From Calidihabitans tengchongensis (lineage in GTDB: Bacteria; Sysuimicrobiota; Sysuimicrobiia; Sysuimicrobiales; Kaftiobacteriaceae): 54,280 bases of DNA. The stretch's first letter is position 1; every line of letters begins with the position of its first letter. A program made the translations under genes and the position numbers. The stretch is from contig JAVKIE010000014.1 of the NCBI GenBank assembly GCA_031459615.1, forward strand, positions 1-54,280, read 5' to 3'. Shown piece by piece: positions 45,674 to 54,136 of this stretch. The notes beneath the pieces are model-generated. The model ran no database searches. It saw only the letters and a list, made by a program, of their open reading frames with translations, and had not been told where the DNA came from.

Positions 45674-46084
45674 CTACCGTCCCCAGGCCCCGGTGGTGAA
45701 GGCGCGGCCCACCAGGGCCGCCTGGGTCAGGCACAGGAGCGCGAACGCCGACGGGCCGGCGGCTCCCGGGTTGTGCAGGGCCGGCCGCAGGAATCCTCCC
45801 GGCCGCAGCCCCACCTGGGCCACCGCGCCGGCAACCACCAGGCCGCCGTACAGGAAGTGCAGCGCCGTGCGGGGCCGCGCCCCGCCCAGGGCCAGGACGG
45901 CGCCGGAGGCGGCCTGGACCACCGTCAGCGCCGCCACCGCCAGCAGGACCGTCCAGAAGGCTGCGCCCAGGGTCCGCCGGCCCCCGACGTGCGCCCGGAA
46001 GGCCCACAGGGCGAGCGCGGCGTTGCCGACGATCACGGCCACGGCGAGGTACCGGGAAGCATGAACGGTGAGCAGCGCGGCCAT
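45674..46084 (-). CDS. Small membrane protein, four helices
   Basis: About 136 residues with four hydrophobic helices and little else; not recognised. The pattern of histidines (VHASRYLAV, ALHFLYGGLV) vaguely resembles small cytochrome-b-like or DUF membrane proteins, but no assignment is made. The start is unclear: ATG at 46084 without a site, or GTG at 46105 with a weak GGAAGTGG. Confidence 0.5.
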   Translation of the reverse strand: MAALLTVHASRYLAVAVIVGNAALALWAFRAHVGGRRTLGAAFWTVLLAVAALTVVQAASGAVLALGGARPRTALHFLYGGLVVAGAVAQVGLRPGGFLRPALHNPGAAGPSAFALLCLTQAALVGRAFTTGAWGR

Positions 46085-46148
46085 CGCTGGGAGTCCGCCG
46101 GACACCGACCCACTTCCACGACCCCGGGGGGAGGGTCCTGCCGGACAA

Positions 46149-46206
46149 AGAGGGAAGAAGGAAGAGGGAAGAAGGAAGAAGGGGGTGCCTCTCCCCCTCT
46201 TCCCTT
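46149..46206. repeat. Purine/pyrimidine intergenic inverted repeat, copy D
   Basis: Purine arm of repeated GGGAAGAAGGAAGA units (46149-46185), a 4-base turn, and a pyrimidine arm (46190-46206) ending at the stop codon of the helicase-like gene, the same layout as copy A. Confidence 0.6.
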
Positions 46207-47721
46207 CTACAGGGCCGTCAGCAGCCCGCCCTCCCGCAGGCGCTCGAGGATCGCCTGCATCTTGGCGAAGTCCCGGAAGCCGGCGCTGAACTCGTCGCTG
46301 GTCTTGTACCCGATCTCGACGAACTTGTTCAGGGTCACGAAGAAGGCGTACTGGACGGTGCTGGCTATCGTCTCCGGGGCGTCCCGGTTCTTGTCCAGGT
46401 GCAGGTCCAGGATGTCGATCTTGGGAATCAGCTCGCTGTCGGTCCGGCCGGCCTTGGCCTCGGTGCGCAGCAGGTCCTCCAGGTTCTTCGTGGCCACCCA
46501 GTCCTTGCTGAGGACCATGGCCACGTCCAGGTCGTACTCCAGGTCGCCGGAGCCCACGCAGTGGTGCATGGTGGGGCGGGCAAACTCGGAGACTTCCTCG
46601 TGGGGCTTCTCGTCCAGCCGGCAGCCCTCTTTGTCCAGCGGCGAGATGGCGAACACCGGCACGTTCAGCTCCAGGCTGAGGTCCGCCAGCTTGGCGGAGA
46701 TGAGGTCGGTGCGCGCCTTCTCGTCGTGGACATTCTCCTCCAGGGGCACCCGCTGCAGGTAGTCGATGAAGATGACGCACTCGTCGGTCTGGTAGGCGTG
46801 CATGAGGTTGTGGGCGCGGGCCTTGATCCGCTCCACCGTGTCCTGGCGGCCGGCCTCGAACAGGTACAGGGTGCCCAGCTGCTTCTCCAGCCGGGCCCAG
46901 GCGTCCTTGACCCGGCCCCGGATCGAGGGGGCGCGGGATTCGGCGGACAGCAGCGCCGCCGGGTTGACCAGGGATTCCTTGGCCAGCAGCCGCGCGAACA
47001 GCACCCGGCTGGTCTGCTCCCACGAGTAATACAGGACCGGGATGCGGTAGCGCCCGGCCACGGTGGCGGCCAGTTCCAGGGCGAAGTTGGTCTTGCCCCG
47101 GCGAGGCGCCCCCGCCAGCCCGTAGTAGAAGCCTCGCCGCAACCCCGACAGCGCTTCGCTGAGGCGGTCAAACGGCGACAGATCGTAGCCCAGGGTCGAG
47201 CCGGACCGGCCCTCGAGGATTTCCTGGACGATGCGGGACCCCACCTCCCCGGCGGCGGGCGTGTTGCGGGCCATGCGCTGCTGCTGGATCTCCAGCAGGG
47301 CGGGGATGATCTGCCCGACGAAGTCCACCACGTCTCGCTCGGCCCGCTCCTCCTCGAGATAGGTGGTGATGGCCGTGTTGACCTCCACCAGCCGCAGGCG
47401 GGCGGCCCGCGCTTTGAGGATGTCCACGTAGGCCATGACCTGGGCGGCGTCGGGCTCGGGCGTGGCCTCCACCGCGTCCAGGAATTTGCGCATCTCGGGG
47501 GAGAGGACTCCGCGCTCCCCGAGCAGGCCCCGCACCGTCAGGGGCTCCAGGGGCATTTCCTTCTGGGCATAGATGTCGCCAAGGACCTTGGCCAGGGTGC
47601 GGCCGAGGGCGTGAGGCATCAGGTCCGGGCGGAACCCCGCCTCCAGGGCGCGGCCGAGCAGGTAGCGATCCCGGAGGAACCCGCTGAGGAGGCGCTTTTC
47701 GATGACGGCGACTTCTTCCAC
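46207..47721 (-). CDS. Divergent DnaB-like replicative helicase family ATPase
   Basis: 504 residues. An N-terminal helical domain (about 5-110) like that of DnaB is followed by a linker and a RecA-like core. Walker A is GAPRRGKT (204-211) and Walker B is VIFIDYLQ (Asp320); the C-terminal LHLDKNRDAP aligns with the DnaB KNRNGPTG region. Motifs between are strongly diverged and an insertion of about 40 residues follows the VAMVLSKD strand. It could be a second, non-replicative helicase/ATPase. GTG start at 47721 with GGGGGTGGG. Confidence 0.72.
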   Translation of the reverse strand: MEEVAVIEKRLLSGFLRDRYLLGRALEAGFRPDLMPHALGRTLAKVLGDIYAQKEMPLEPLTVRGLLGERGVLSPEMRKFLDAVEATPEPDAAQVMAYVDILKARAARLRLVEVNTAITTYLEEERAERDVVDFVGQIIPALLEIQQQRMARNTPAAGEVGSRIVQEILEGRSGSTLGYDLSPFDRLSEALSGLRRGFYYGLAGAPRRGKTNFALELAATVAGRYRIPVLYYSWEQTSRVLFARLLAKESLVNPAALLSAESRAPSIRGRVKDAWARLEKQLGTLYLFEAGRQDTVERIKARAHNLMHAYQTDECVIFIDYLQRVPLEENVHDEKARTDLISAKLADLSLELNVPVFAISPLDKEGCRLDEKPHEEVSEFARPTMHHCVGSGDLEYDLDVAMVLSKDWVATKNLEDLLRTEAKAGRTDSELIPKIDILDLHLDKNRDAPETIASTVQYAFFVTLNKFVEIGYKTSDEFSAGFRDFAKMQAILERLREGGLLTAL

Positions 47722-47858
47722 AGACCCACCCCCGCCGCCGCCGTGGTCGGGCACGCCCGCCCCCGGGCGCAGGACGCAGGAGGCGGCGCAGGCGGCGCAG
47801 ACGTTCAGGGTTCCTGCACCCGTCCTATGCCCCCCGCCCACGCGAGGGTAGACCGGGC

Positions 47859-48227
47859 CTAGCGCTTCCAGCGGCGGTAGCGGACCTCGGCGGCCCGGTG
47901 CATGCGCTCCACGGCGTTGACGGTGCCGATGACGGCGTCGCAGACCCAGCCACCGTCGGGCAGGCGCTGATCCCCCGAGGGGAAGGTCAGCCGCAGGCCG
48001 CGCAGCCGCAGCCGGGGCCGGCCGCCGGCCAGCAGGGTGACCGAGGGCGCCGCCCGCGCCATCAGCCGCGGCAGCACCGACCGCCCGAAGGTGGCGCGGG
48101 TGAATCCGATGGTGCGCGGGCCGACCACCGCCTTGTCGGCATAGGCCAGGATCAGGCCCCGCGGCCCCACCAGGGTCACGTGGCGGAAGGCCAGCGGCCG
48201 GCGATTCCGTTGAGGGGAGGCGGCCAC
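47859..48227 (-). CDS. Hypothetical protein, 122 residues
   Basis: Not recognised. Basic, alternating strands and turns (VTLVGPRGLILAYADKAVVGPRTI), no membrane segment. The GTG start lies inside the promoter of the divergent tRNA-Arg and has only AGGGAA upstream. Nearest neighbour is the DnaB-like gene, on the same strand, 137 bases downstream. Confidence 0.5.
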   Translation of the reverse strand: MAASPQRNRRPLAFRHVTLVGPRGLILAYADKAVVGPRTIGFTRATFGRSVLPRLMARAAPSVTLLAGGRPRLRLRGLRLTFPSGDQRLPDGGWVCDAVIGTVNAVERMHRAAEVRYRRWKR

Positions 48228-48238
48228 ACTGATATAAT
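48210..48238 (+). promoter_or_regulatory. Promoter of tRNA-Arg
   Basis: TTGAGG (48210-48215), 17 bases, and a perfect TATAAT (48233-48238). The tRNA starts 38 bases after the -10, so a short leader is removed during maturation. Confidence 0.72.
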
Positions 48239-48275
48239 TCCCTGTGCGTCTCGCCCCTTCTTGCGCGGCGCCCGC

Positions 48276-48351
48276 GCGCCCGTAGCTCAGCGGATAGAGC
48301 GTCGGCCTCCGGAGCCGAAGGCCGGGGGTTCAAATCCCTCCGGGCGCGCCA
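48276..48351 (+). tRNA. tRNA-Arg (anticodon CCG)
   Basis: 76 nt. The acceptor GCGCCCG (48276-48282) pairs with CGGGCGC (48341-48347), with discriminator G and an encoded CCA. The anticodon stem TCGGC/GCCGA holds loop CTCCGGA with CCG at 48309-48311. T loop TTCAAAT. It decodes CGG, a codon heavily used in this GC-rich genome. Confidence 0.97.
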
Positions 48352-48473
48352 CCAACTCCCCTGCCAGACGCGGTTTTTCACCCATGCGGTCTCCCCCGAG
48401 CTGCCCTGTCGGGGTCAATGCGCAATCCGGTGGCAGGGACCTCCGCCTGCGCGATCGGACCGAGCCGACCGGG

Positions 48474-48995
48474 TCATCGAGATGGCCCCTCGCCAGGAGG
48501 GGGTGACTCCCTCAGCAGCCGGGCGATCTGGCGGATGGCTCCCAGATGATACCCCCCGTGGCCCACCAGCGCCAGCACGCCCCACAGGGTGTCGCGGTCC
48601 GACCAGTCCTGCCGGTCGCGGATGGCCTGCAGGAGTTGGCGGTGCGCCTGCCGCAGGTCGGCGCGCAGCCGGTCCCACTCGGGGGCGGTCACCACCTGCG
48701 TCCGCCAGCTGCCGGCCCAGTCGGCGGAGGCATACGCGTCCTCGCCGGCCAGGGCGCGGGCGGCCAGGTCCAGCGCGTACCGCAGGTGCGCGGCGTGGGC
48801 GGCGATGGTGTTCATGCCCGGAGCCGGCGGACGGGACGCCGCCCCGGCGGAGATCGCCTCCAGCGTGCCCAGCACGCCCGATGCAGGCTCGTTGCTCACC
48901 ACCCACGTGGACCTTGGGTCGGGCGGCCCCACGTGGATCTCTTCCAGGAGGGCTTCCACCGCCTCCACGAACCGCTCGCGACCGATATCCTCCAT
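48474..48995 (-). CDS. DinB-like four-helix-bundle protein
   Basis: 173 residues. The DinB/YfiT-type pattern has metal-binding histidines in TIAAHAAHLRYAL and GHGGYHLGAIRQIARLL. Members are often thiol-dependent metalloenzymes or have unknown roles. GGAAGGAGG precedes the ATG. Unlinked to its neighbours by obvious function. Confidence 0.82.
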   Translation of the reverse strand: MEDIGRERFVEAVEALLEEIHVGPPDPRSTWVVSNEPASGVLGTLEAISAGAASRPPAPGMNTIAAHAAHLRYALDLAARALAGEDAYASADWAGSWRTQVVTAPEWDRLRADLRQAHRQLLQAIRDRQDWSDRDTLWGVLALVGHGGYHLGAIRQIARLLRESPPPGEGPSR

Positions 48996-49135
48996 CCGTC
49001 TGACCTCCTTCCAGAGTCCGTGGAGCTCCCGCGGAATGGGCAGGTCCCTTCCCCCATGGGCCGCGCCTTCTGCGACTCCGGCGTCGCCTCAGGCCAAAGG
49101 GGCCGGCATCCCCCGGGAACTCCGTGACGTGCCCG

Positions 49136-49900
49136 CTATGCAGCGGTCCACCCCGCGTCGGCGGGGATGATGGCTCCGTTGATCTGCCGCGACTCGTCCG
49201 ATGCCAGAAACAGTGCCAGCGCGGCGATGTCCTCGGGCTCCAGGATGGCGGGGATCAGCGCCGCATACGCCTGGGCGCGCGCCGAACCGGCCGGGTCCAT
49301 GCGTTCGGGGATCATGGATTCGGCGATGTTGGTCCGGGTGGCACCCGGGCAGATGGCGTTGCACCGGACGCCCTTCAGCGCGTACATCCAGGCCGTGTTC
49401 CGGGTCAGCCCCACCAGCGCGTGCTTGGAGGCCGTGTATGCCGCTCCCGCGGCGCCGCCCTCGATCCCGGCCGTGGACGAGATGTTGATGATGGACCCGC
49501 CGCCCTGCTGGACCATCCGGGGGACGGCCCGGCGCATGGTGAACATGGGCCCGTCAAGGTTGACAGCCAGCACCCTCCGCCAGACGTCGTCGTCCAGCTC
49601 CCCCACGCCCTGCATGAAGTCCATGATGCCCGCGTTGTTGACCAGCACGTCGATGCGGCCGTAGGTGTCAACCGCGAGATCCACCAGCGCCTCCGCCGCC
49701 TGCCGGTCGGCGATGTTGCCGTGGACGCCGGTGATGGCCCCCCCGCCGGCCCGGATGGACGCGACCGCCTCGTCCAGGCGGGTGGCATTGATATCTCCAG
49801 CCACCACCTTCGCCCCTTCGGCGGCGAAGCGCCGGGCGATGGCCAGACCGATGCCCGACGCCGCTCCCGTGACCACAGCCACCTTCCCCTGCAGCCTCAT
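49136..49900 (-). CDS. Short-chain dehydrogenase/reductase
   Basis: 254 residues, classical SDR. Cofactor loop TGAASGIG (11-18), NNAG (88-91), catalytic S142 and Y155xxxK159 in AYTASKH. Asp at the end of the second beta strand (AGDIN) suggests NAD preference. Substrate unknown. GGAGGTGA at the ATG; the frame extending to 49957 is not conserved. Confidence 0.92.
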   Translation of the reverse strand: MRLQGKVAVVTGAASGIGLAIARRFAAEGAKVVAGDINATRLDEAVASIRAGGGAITGVHGNIADRQAAEALVDLAVDTYGRIDVLVNNAGIMDFMQGVGELDDDVWRRVLAVNLDGPMFTMRRAVPRMVQQGGGSIINISSTAGIEGGAAGAAYTASKHALVGLTRNTAWMYALKGVRCNAICPGATRTNIAESMIPERMDPAGSARAQAYAALIPAILEPEDIAALALFLASDESRQINGAIIPADAGWTAA

Positions 49901-50373
49901 CCGCTCACCTCCGATTTCCTGATCCGTAGCCTGCCCCCGGCGTTCGCGCGGGCCCACGGCGTGTGGTCGTCGGACGCGGGAGAAGCCGCTCCTACCCTAC
50001 CTTCCTCCAGCGAGGTCCGCAATCAGGCTGGGAGACGAGGGCTACCTCTGGTTCCTCCCATCGTGCCCTCGAGGCGATGACCACTTCCAAAGCCTTTTCC
50101 CCGGTGACAGTCACCGAGATGGGAGATGGAACATTTATGACAGCACGAACGCAGATGGTGCGCAAGTCCCCCGTCGAGGCGATCGCACAGGGAGGGGACT
50201 GGCTGCCGGCCAGCGGCAGAGTGGTGAGGGACGGACATTAGGGGCCTCGACATTCCTGTCCCCAGGTGCATGCCGGGCAGAAAATGGCGCGGGGAGAACC
50301 CCCGCCCTCGCGGAAGGAAAATCAAGGGCCAATCGCCCTCTGGCATGGCGGTTGCTCCATACCGGCCGCGGAG
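49901..50373. other. Intergenic region without a confident gene
   Basis: About 470 bases between the divergent SDR gene and the riboswitch. It holds two inverted repeats: CGAGGGC/GCCCTCG (50036-50042/50065-50071) and a perfect odd palindrome CGGTGAC-A-GTCACCG (50102-50116). It also contains an AT-richer patch around 50131-50140. A short plus-strand frame (50137-50241) is open but unsupported. The promoter of the riboswitch transcript must lie here; no clear -35/-10 pair was found. Confidence 0.5.
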
Positions 50374-50490
50374 TCCTCACAGCGATAAAGGCAAACCCGT
50401 CGCGAGGCGGGGACGCAAAGCCGCGGGACTCCGGACGGGAGTGGGGCGCGACCACCCCGGTTCCGGAGTCAGCCGGGCTGCCGAAGGTGG
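50374..50490 (+). ncRNA. Cyclic-di-GMP-I (GEMM-I) riboswitch
   Basis: All hallmarks are present. GGCAAACC (50390-50397), a 6-bp stem CCCGTC/GGCGGG capped by the GNRA tetraloop GCGA (50402-50405), and GGACGCAAAGCC (50411-50422) come first. A second long stem with perfect GACTCCGGA/TCCGGAGTC arms (50427-50435/50462-50470) follows, then the closing AGCCGGGCTGCCG (50471-50483). By eye the ligand-contacting G of the Vc2 aptamer (G20) is G here (50390), as in c-di-GMP rather than cGAMP-type members. It precedes an HD-GYP gene whose product degrades the ligand. Confidence 0.93.
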
Positions 50491-50521
50491 GGATGGCCCT
50501 GGCGACCACTGGCGTACCTGT

Positions 50522-50556
50522 GCCGCCTCTCCTTCGGCTGGTTGGGGAGGGGCGGC
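50522..50556 (+). promoter_or_regulatory. Ribosome-binding-site-sequestering hairpin (expression platform)
   Basis: GCCGCCTCTCC (50522-50532) pairs over 11 bp (one G-U) with GGAGGGGCGGC (50546-50556), which contains the ribosome-binding site of the HD-GYP gene. A competing 8-bp pairing joins GCCGAAGG (50480-50487, at the aptamer 3' edge) with CCTTCGGC (50531-50538). This is consistent with translational control. Confidence 0.7.
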
Positions 50557-50557
50557 A

Positions 50558-53290
50558 GTGACACGCAGCGTTCACAGTGCATCCAGAACCGGCAGCCGGT
50601 CGGGCCGCCGCACTGTGTCCTCCCACCTGCACCTTCTCGCGGCGCTCGCCCGCCGGCTCAACGCCCTGACGGACCTGAACGAGATCGTGCAGACCGGCCT
50701 GGCCCTCACCCGGGAACTGGTGGGAGCACCCACGGGGTGGATCACCCTGGTGGATAGATCCGGCCGGTTTACCCTCGCCGTCGCCCACGGCCTTCGGCCC
50801 GACCTGGCCGCCAATGATGCCGCGGCCCTCCGCTGGGCACCGTGCCGGTGCCAGCGCATGCTGCTCGCCGGCGACCTCCGGCAGGCGGTCACGGTGGTCG
50901 CATGCGAACGCCTCCGGCGCCTGGCCCGGGGCCAGTCCCCAGGCGCGCGCTCGCGTGCACCCGAGTTCCGCCACATCAGTATCCCCCTCCGGGCCGGCGA
51001 CGAACGGCTGGGCATCCTCAACCTTCTCCTGCCTTGGCGCGTGCGCCGGGTGGGCGACCCGGACCTCACCGCCCTGACCTCGGCCGGACAGATGCTCGGC
51101 GCAGCGATTCACCGCGCCCGCCTGTACGAGCAGGCGCGCGCCCAGCGCGCAGCCGAGCACACGACACTGGCCGACCTCTCGGCGCATATCCTGGCCGCCG
51201 AGCACCCTCAAGATGTGATGGATCTGGCCGTCCAGACAGCCGCCGCGGCGCTGAGGGCACCGCTGGTGGGCGTGCGGCTGGCCGACGACGGCGGCCGGTG
51301 GCTCGTGCTGCACGCCGGCTGTGGATGGCCGGCCGACTGCGTCGGCACCCACCGCGTCCCGATCGCCGGCCGAGTGGGGCTGTCGGGGCACGTGTTCCGC
51401 ACGCGCACCCCTCTGGTGGTCCCTGACATTCGGACATACCCGCACCTCCGCCCGCGGATGCTGATTGCCCGGCTGGGGATGCGCAGCGCTGTGGCCGTCC
51501 CCATGGTCGCCGGCGACCGGGTGATCGGCACCATGTCCGCCGCCTCTCCCGAGGTGGGCCGGTTCACCGCCGACGACGCCCGCCTGCTATCCCTCATCGC
51601 CAACTACGCCGCCCTGGCGCTGCACCGGGTGGATGTCATGCAGTCGTTGCGTCGCCGCGTCGCCGAGCTTGACCTGCTGCACGCCGTCGGCGCCGCCAGC
51701 ACCCGGGCCTCGGGCCTGGACGAGACACTTCGGGCCATCATTCGGGAAATCAAGGACAGGTTGGGGTACGAACACCTGTGGATCATGCTGGTGGAAAACG
51801 GCCGCCTGCGGGTGCGGGCCACCGACGAGACCACTCGGAGCCCGATCCTCGAGCTTCCCCTCGGGGAAGGCATCACAGGGTGGGTCGCCCGGCACGGCGA
51901 ACCCGTCCTGGCCCCCGACGCCCCCGGCGATCCCCGCTACGTGCCGGGAATCCCCGACACCCGGTCGGAACTCTGCGTCCCCCTCCGCGTGGACGGTCGG
52001 GTCATCGGCGTGATCAATGCCGAGAGCCCCCGCCCCCAGGCGTTCTCCCCGGAAGACCTGCGGGTCCTCACCACCGTGGCCGGAGAGGTAGCCGTCCTCA
52101 TCGAGCGCACGCGTCTTGTGGACGAACTGGCCCGACGCGTGCGAGACCTCTCCGCCCTCGCCCACGCCAGCGAGGCCCTGCGGGGGACCGACACGCAGGA
52201 GGACCTGGCGGCCAAGGTGACCGAGCAGGCGGCGCGTCTGGCCGATGCCGATGTGGCGATGCTGTGCATGGCCGACCCCGACCGCCGGGAGATTGAGGTG
52301 ATCGCCTCCTGGGGCCTGCCGGACGCCGCGGGCCGCCACCACGGAGTCGGGGACGGAATTTCCGGACACGTGCTGCGTACCGGGCACAGTTACCGCTGCA
52401 TGCGCCTGGAGTCTGACCCGCAGGTCGCTCACCGGGACCTGGTCGCGGGGCTGGGGCCGGCGGTGTGCCTGCCCCTGCGCACCACCGCGGGCACCGTGGT
52501 GGGCACCGTGCTTGTGGCGCGCGCGCTGCGGGCGGGCTCAGCCCGTCCCTTCGACCAGGATGACGAGCGGCTGCTGGGCACGCTGGCCGAGATCGCGGCC
52601 AACGCCCTGGCGCGGGTGCGGACCCACCAGGCGCTGGAGGAGTCGTACGTGCAGCTCGCCCTGGCCCTGGCCAACGCCGTCGACGCCCGCGACGCCTACA
52701 CCGCCGAGCACAGCCGCCGCCTGGCCGAGCTGGCGGTGGCCACCGGCCGGGTCCTGGGGTGCGACGAGGCCACGCTGCAGGTGCTGCGCTGGGGTGCCCT
52801 GCTGCATGACATCGGCAAGATCGCCATCCCCGACGCCATCCTGCGCAAACCTGGTCCGCTGACCGCCGACGAGTGGGACGTGGTACGCCGCCACCCGGAC
52901 GTGGGCGCCCAGATCGTGGCACCGGTGCGGAGTCTGCAGCCCGTCATTCCCATCATCCGGCACCACCAGGAGCGCTGGGATGGGTCGGGGTACCCCGACG
53001 GCCTCCGGGGAGATGCCATCCCCCTGGCCGCCCGCATCCTGGCCGCTGCCGACGCCTACGTGGCCATGACGGACGCACGCCCGTACCGGCCGGCCCGTTC
53101 CCACCACGAGGCCGTGGCCGAACTGCGGCGCCACGCCGGCAGCCAGTTCGACCCCGCGGTGATCGAGGCGCTGTGTCGGGTGCTGGCGGAAGAGATGCCG
53201 CCTGCCTCGGGCTCCGTCGCCACCCCCGGGCCGCCCCTCGTCCGGTGCAGGACCGGCGGCGGGGGGATGGACGGCGACAGGAACCGGTGA
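50558..53290 (+). CDS. Four-GAF HD-GYP c-di-GMP phosphodiesterase
   Basis: 910-residue soluble signalling protein. Four GAF-type domains (about 20-190, 195-350, 365-525 and 535-690; boundaries approximate) precede an HD-GYP domain (about 700-880). HD is in LLHDIGKIAIP (near residue 750) and GYP in HHQERWDGSGYPDGL (near 811). These match active phosphodiesterases that cleave c-di-GMP. The first GAF has a CxC pair (APCRCQ). The GTG at 50558 follows GGGGAGGGG and the riboswitch; the frame open from 50270 reads through the aptamer and is not coding. Confidence 0.92.
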   Translation: MTRSVHSASRTGSRSGRRTVSSHLHLLAALARRLNALTDLNEIVQTGLALTRELVGAPTGWITLVDRSGRFTLAVAHGLRPDLAANDAAALRWAPCRCQRMLLAGDLRQAVTVVACERLRRLARGQSPGARSRAPEFRHISIPLRAGDERLGILNLLLPWRVRRVGDPDLTALTSAGQMLGAAIHRARLYEQARAQRAAEHTTLADLSAHILAAEHPQDVMDLAVQTAAAALRAPLVGVRLADDGGRWLVLHAGCGWPADCVGTHRVPIAGRVGLSGHVFRTRTPLVVPDIRTYPHLRPRMLIARLGMRSAVAVPMVAGDRVIGTMSAASPEVGRFTADDARLLSLIANYAALALHRVDVMQSLRRRVAELDLLHAVGAASTRASGLDETLRAIIREIKDRLGYEHLWIMLVENGRLRVRATDETTRSPILELPLGEGITGWVARHGEPVLAPDAPGDPRYVPGIPDTRSELCVPLRVDGRVIGVINAESPRPQAFSPEDLRVLTTVAGEVAVLIERTRLVDELARRVRDLSALAHASEALRGTDTQEDLAAKVTEQAARLADADVAMLCMADPDRREIEVIASWGLPDAAGRHHGVGDGISGHVLRTGHSYRCMRLESDPQVAHRDLVAGLGPAVCLPLRTTAGTVVGTVLVARALRAGSARPFDQDDERLLGTLAEIAANALARVRTHQALEESYVQLALALANAVDARDAYTAEHSRRLAELAVATGRVLGCDEATLQVLRWGALLHDIGKIAIPDAILRKPGPLTADEWDVVRRHPDVGAQIVAPVRSLQPVIPIIRHHQERWDGSGYPDGLRGDAIPLAARILAAADAYVAMTDARPYRPARSHHEAVAELRRHAGSQFDPAVIEALCRVLAEEMPPASGSVATPGPPLVRCRTGGGGMDGDRNR

Positions 53291-53315
53291 CAGCGGTTCG
53301 CGAACCATCGTGGCG

Positions 53316-54108
53316 ATGCGCCTCTCCGTCCGCCTGGCCGCCCTCTTCCTGCTCCCGGTATCCGCAGCGGCGGCGGCCTCCGCTTCCGGGGTCGGGCGAT
53401 GGGACCGGCGCGCGCCGATGCTGACCGAGCGCACCGAGGTCGCCGGCGCCGCCCTCGACGACCGCATCTACATCGCGGGCGGGCTGGGTCCCGGAGGCGC
53501 GACCGACGCCGTGGAGGAGTACGACGTCTCGGCGGACACCTGGCGGACCCGGGCGCCGCTGCCGGCGCGGCTTCACCATGCGGCGGTGGTGGTGGGGAGC
53601 CGGCTGTACGTGGTGGGCGGATTCGACCCGGCGTGGAGGCCGGTGGTCTCTGTTTTCGAATACGACCCGGGGCGGGACCGGTGGGCCCGCCGAACGCCGA
53701 TGAGCGCGGCCCGCGACCACCTGGGGGGCGGCGAGCGTCGGGGGGAAGATCTACGTCTTCGGCGGACGCGTGGGAGGGCGCAACCTTCCGATCAGTGAGG
53801 TCTACGACCCCTCCATCGACCGATGGGCGCTGTTGCCGCCCTTACCCACGCCCCGCAGCGGATACGGGGTGGCCGCTGTCGGGCCGCGGGTGTTCGTCAT
53901 GGGCGGCGAGCTGGGCCGTCCCACCACATACCCCGACAACGAGGAGTTCGACACCCGCACCAGAACCTGGACGGCCCGCGCCCCGATGCCGACCCCGCGT
54001 CACGGCCTGGCCGCCGTCACCGTCGGGGGGCGGATCTATGCCCTGGCGGGCGGCCCACGGCCGGGCGCATCGTTCAGTGCCGTCAATGAGGTCTACAGTC
54101 CGGACTGA
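53316..54108 (+). pseudogene. Exported Kelch-repeat protein, frameshifted
   Basis: Signal peptide (MRLSVRLAALFLLPVSAAAA) followed by Kelch repeats (IYIAGG, LYVVGGF, VFVMGG, IYALAGG). The frame breaks in a run of six G (53723-53728). Removing one G restores AASVGGKIYVFGGRVGG and joins the two halves into one protein of about 264 residues. This may be a real frameshift or a homopolymer error. No ribosome site is evident. A perfect palindrome GGTTCGCGAACC (53295-53306) precedes it. Confidence 0.75.
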
Positions 54109-54136
54109 CCGCCTGTCAGCGGCAGGGACCCGACGC

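Noticed and set aside
50036..50110. A second riboswitch on the minus strand upstream of the SDR gene
   Set aside because: CGAGGGC/GCCCTCG and some purine-rich loops are present, but no known aptamer core could be matched by eye.
50137..50241. Possible small protein starting at an ATG in the intergenic AT-richer patch
   Set aside because: 34 codons, no recognisable features, only a weak purine site; not supported beyond being open.
50270..50557. N-terminal 96 codons of the HD-GYP frame
   Set aside because: This stretch is the structured riboswitch and its expression platform, followed by a GTG with a strong ribosome site.
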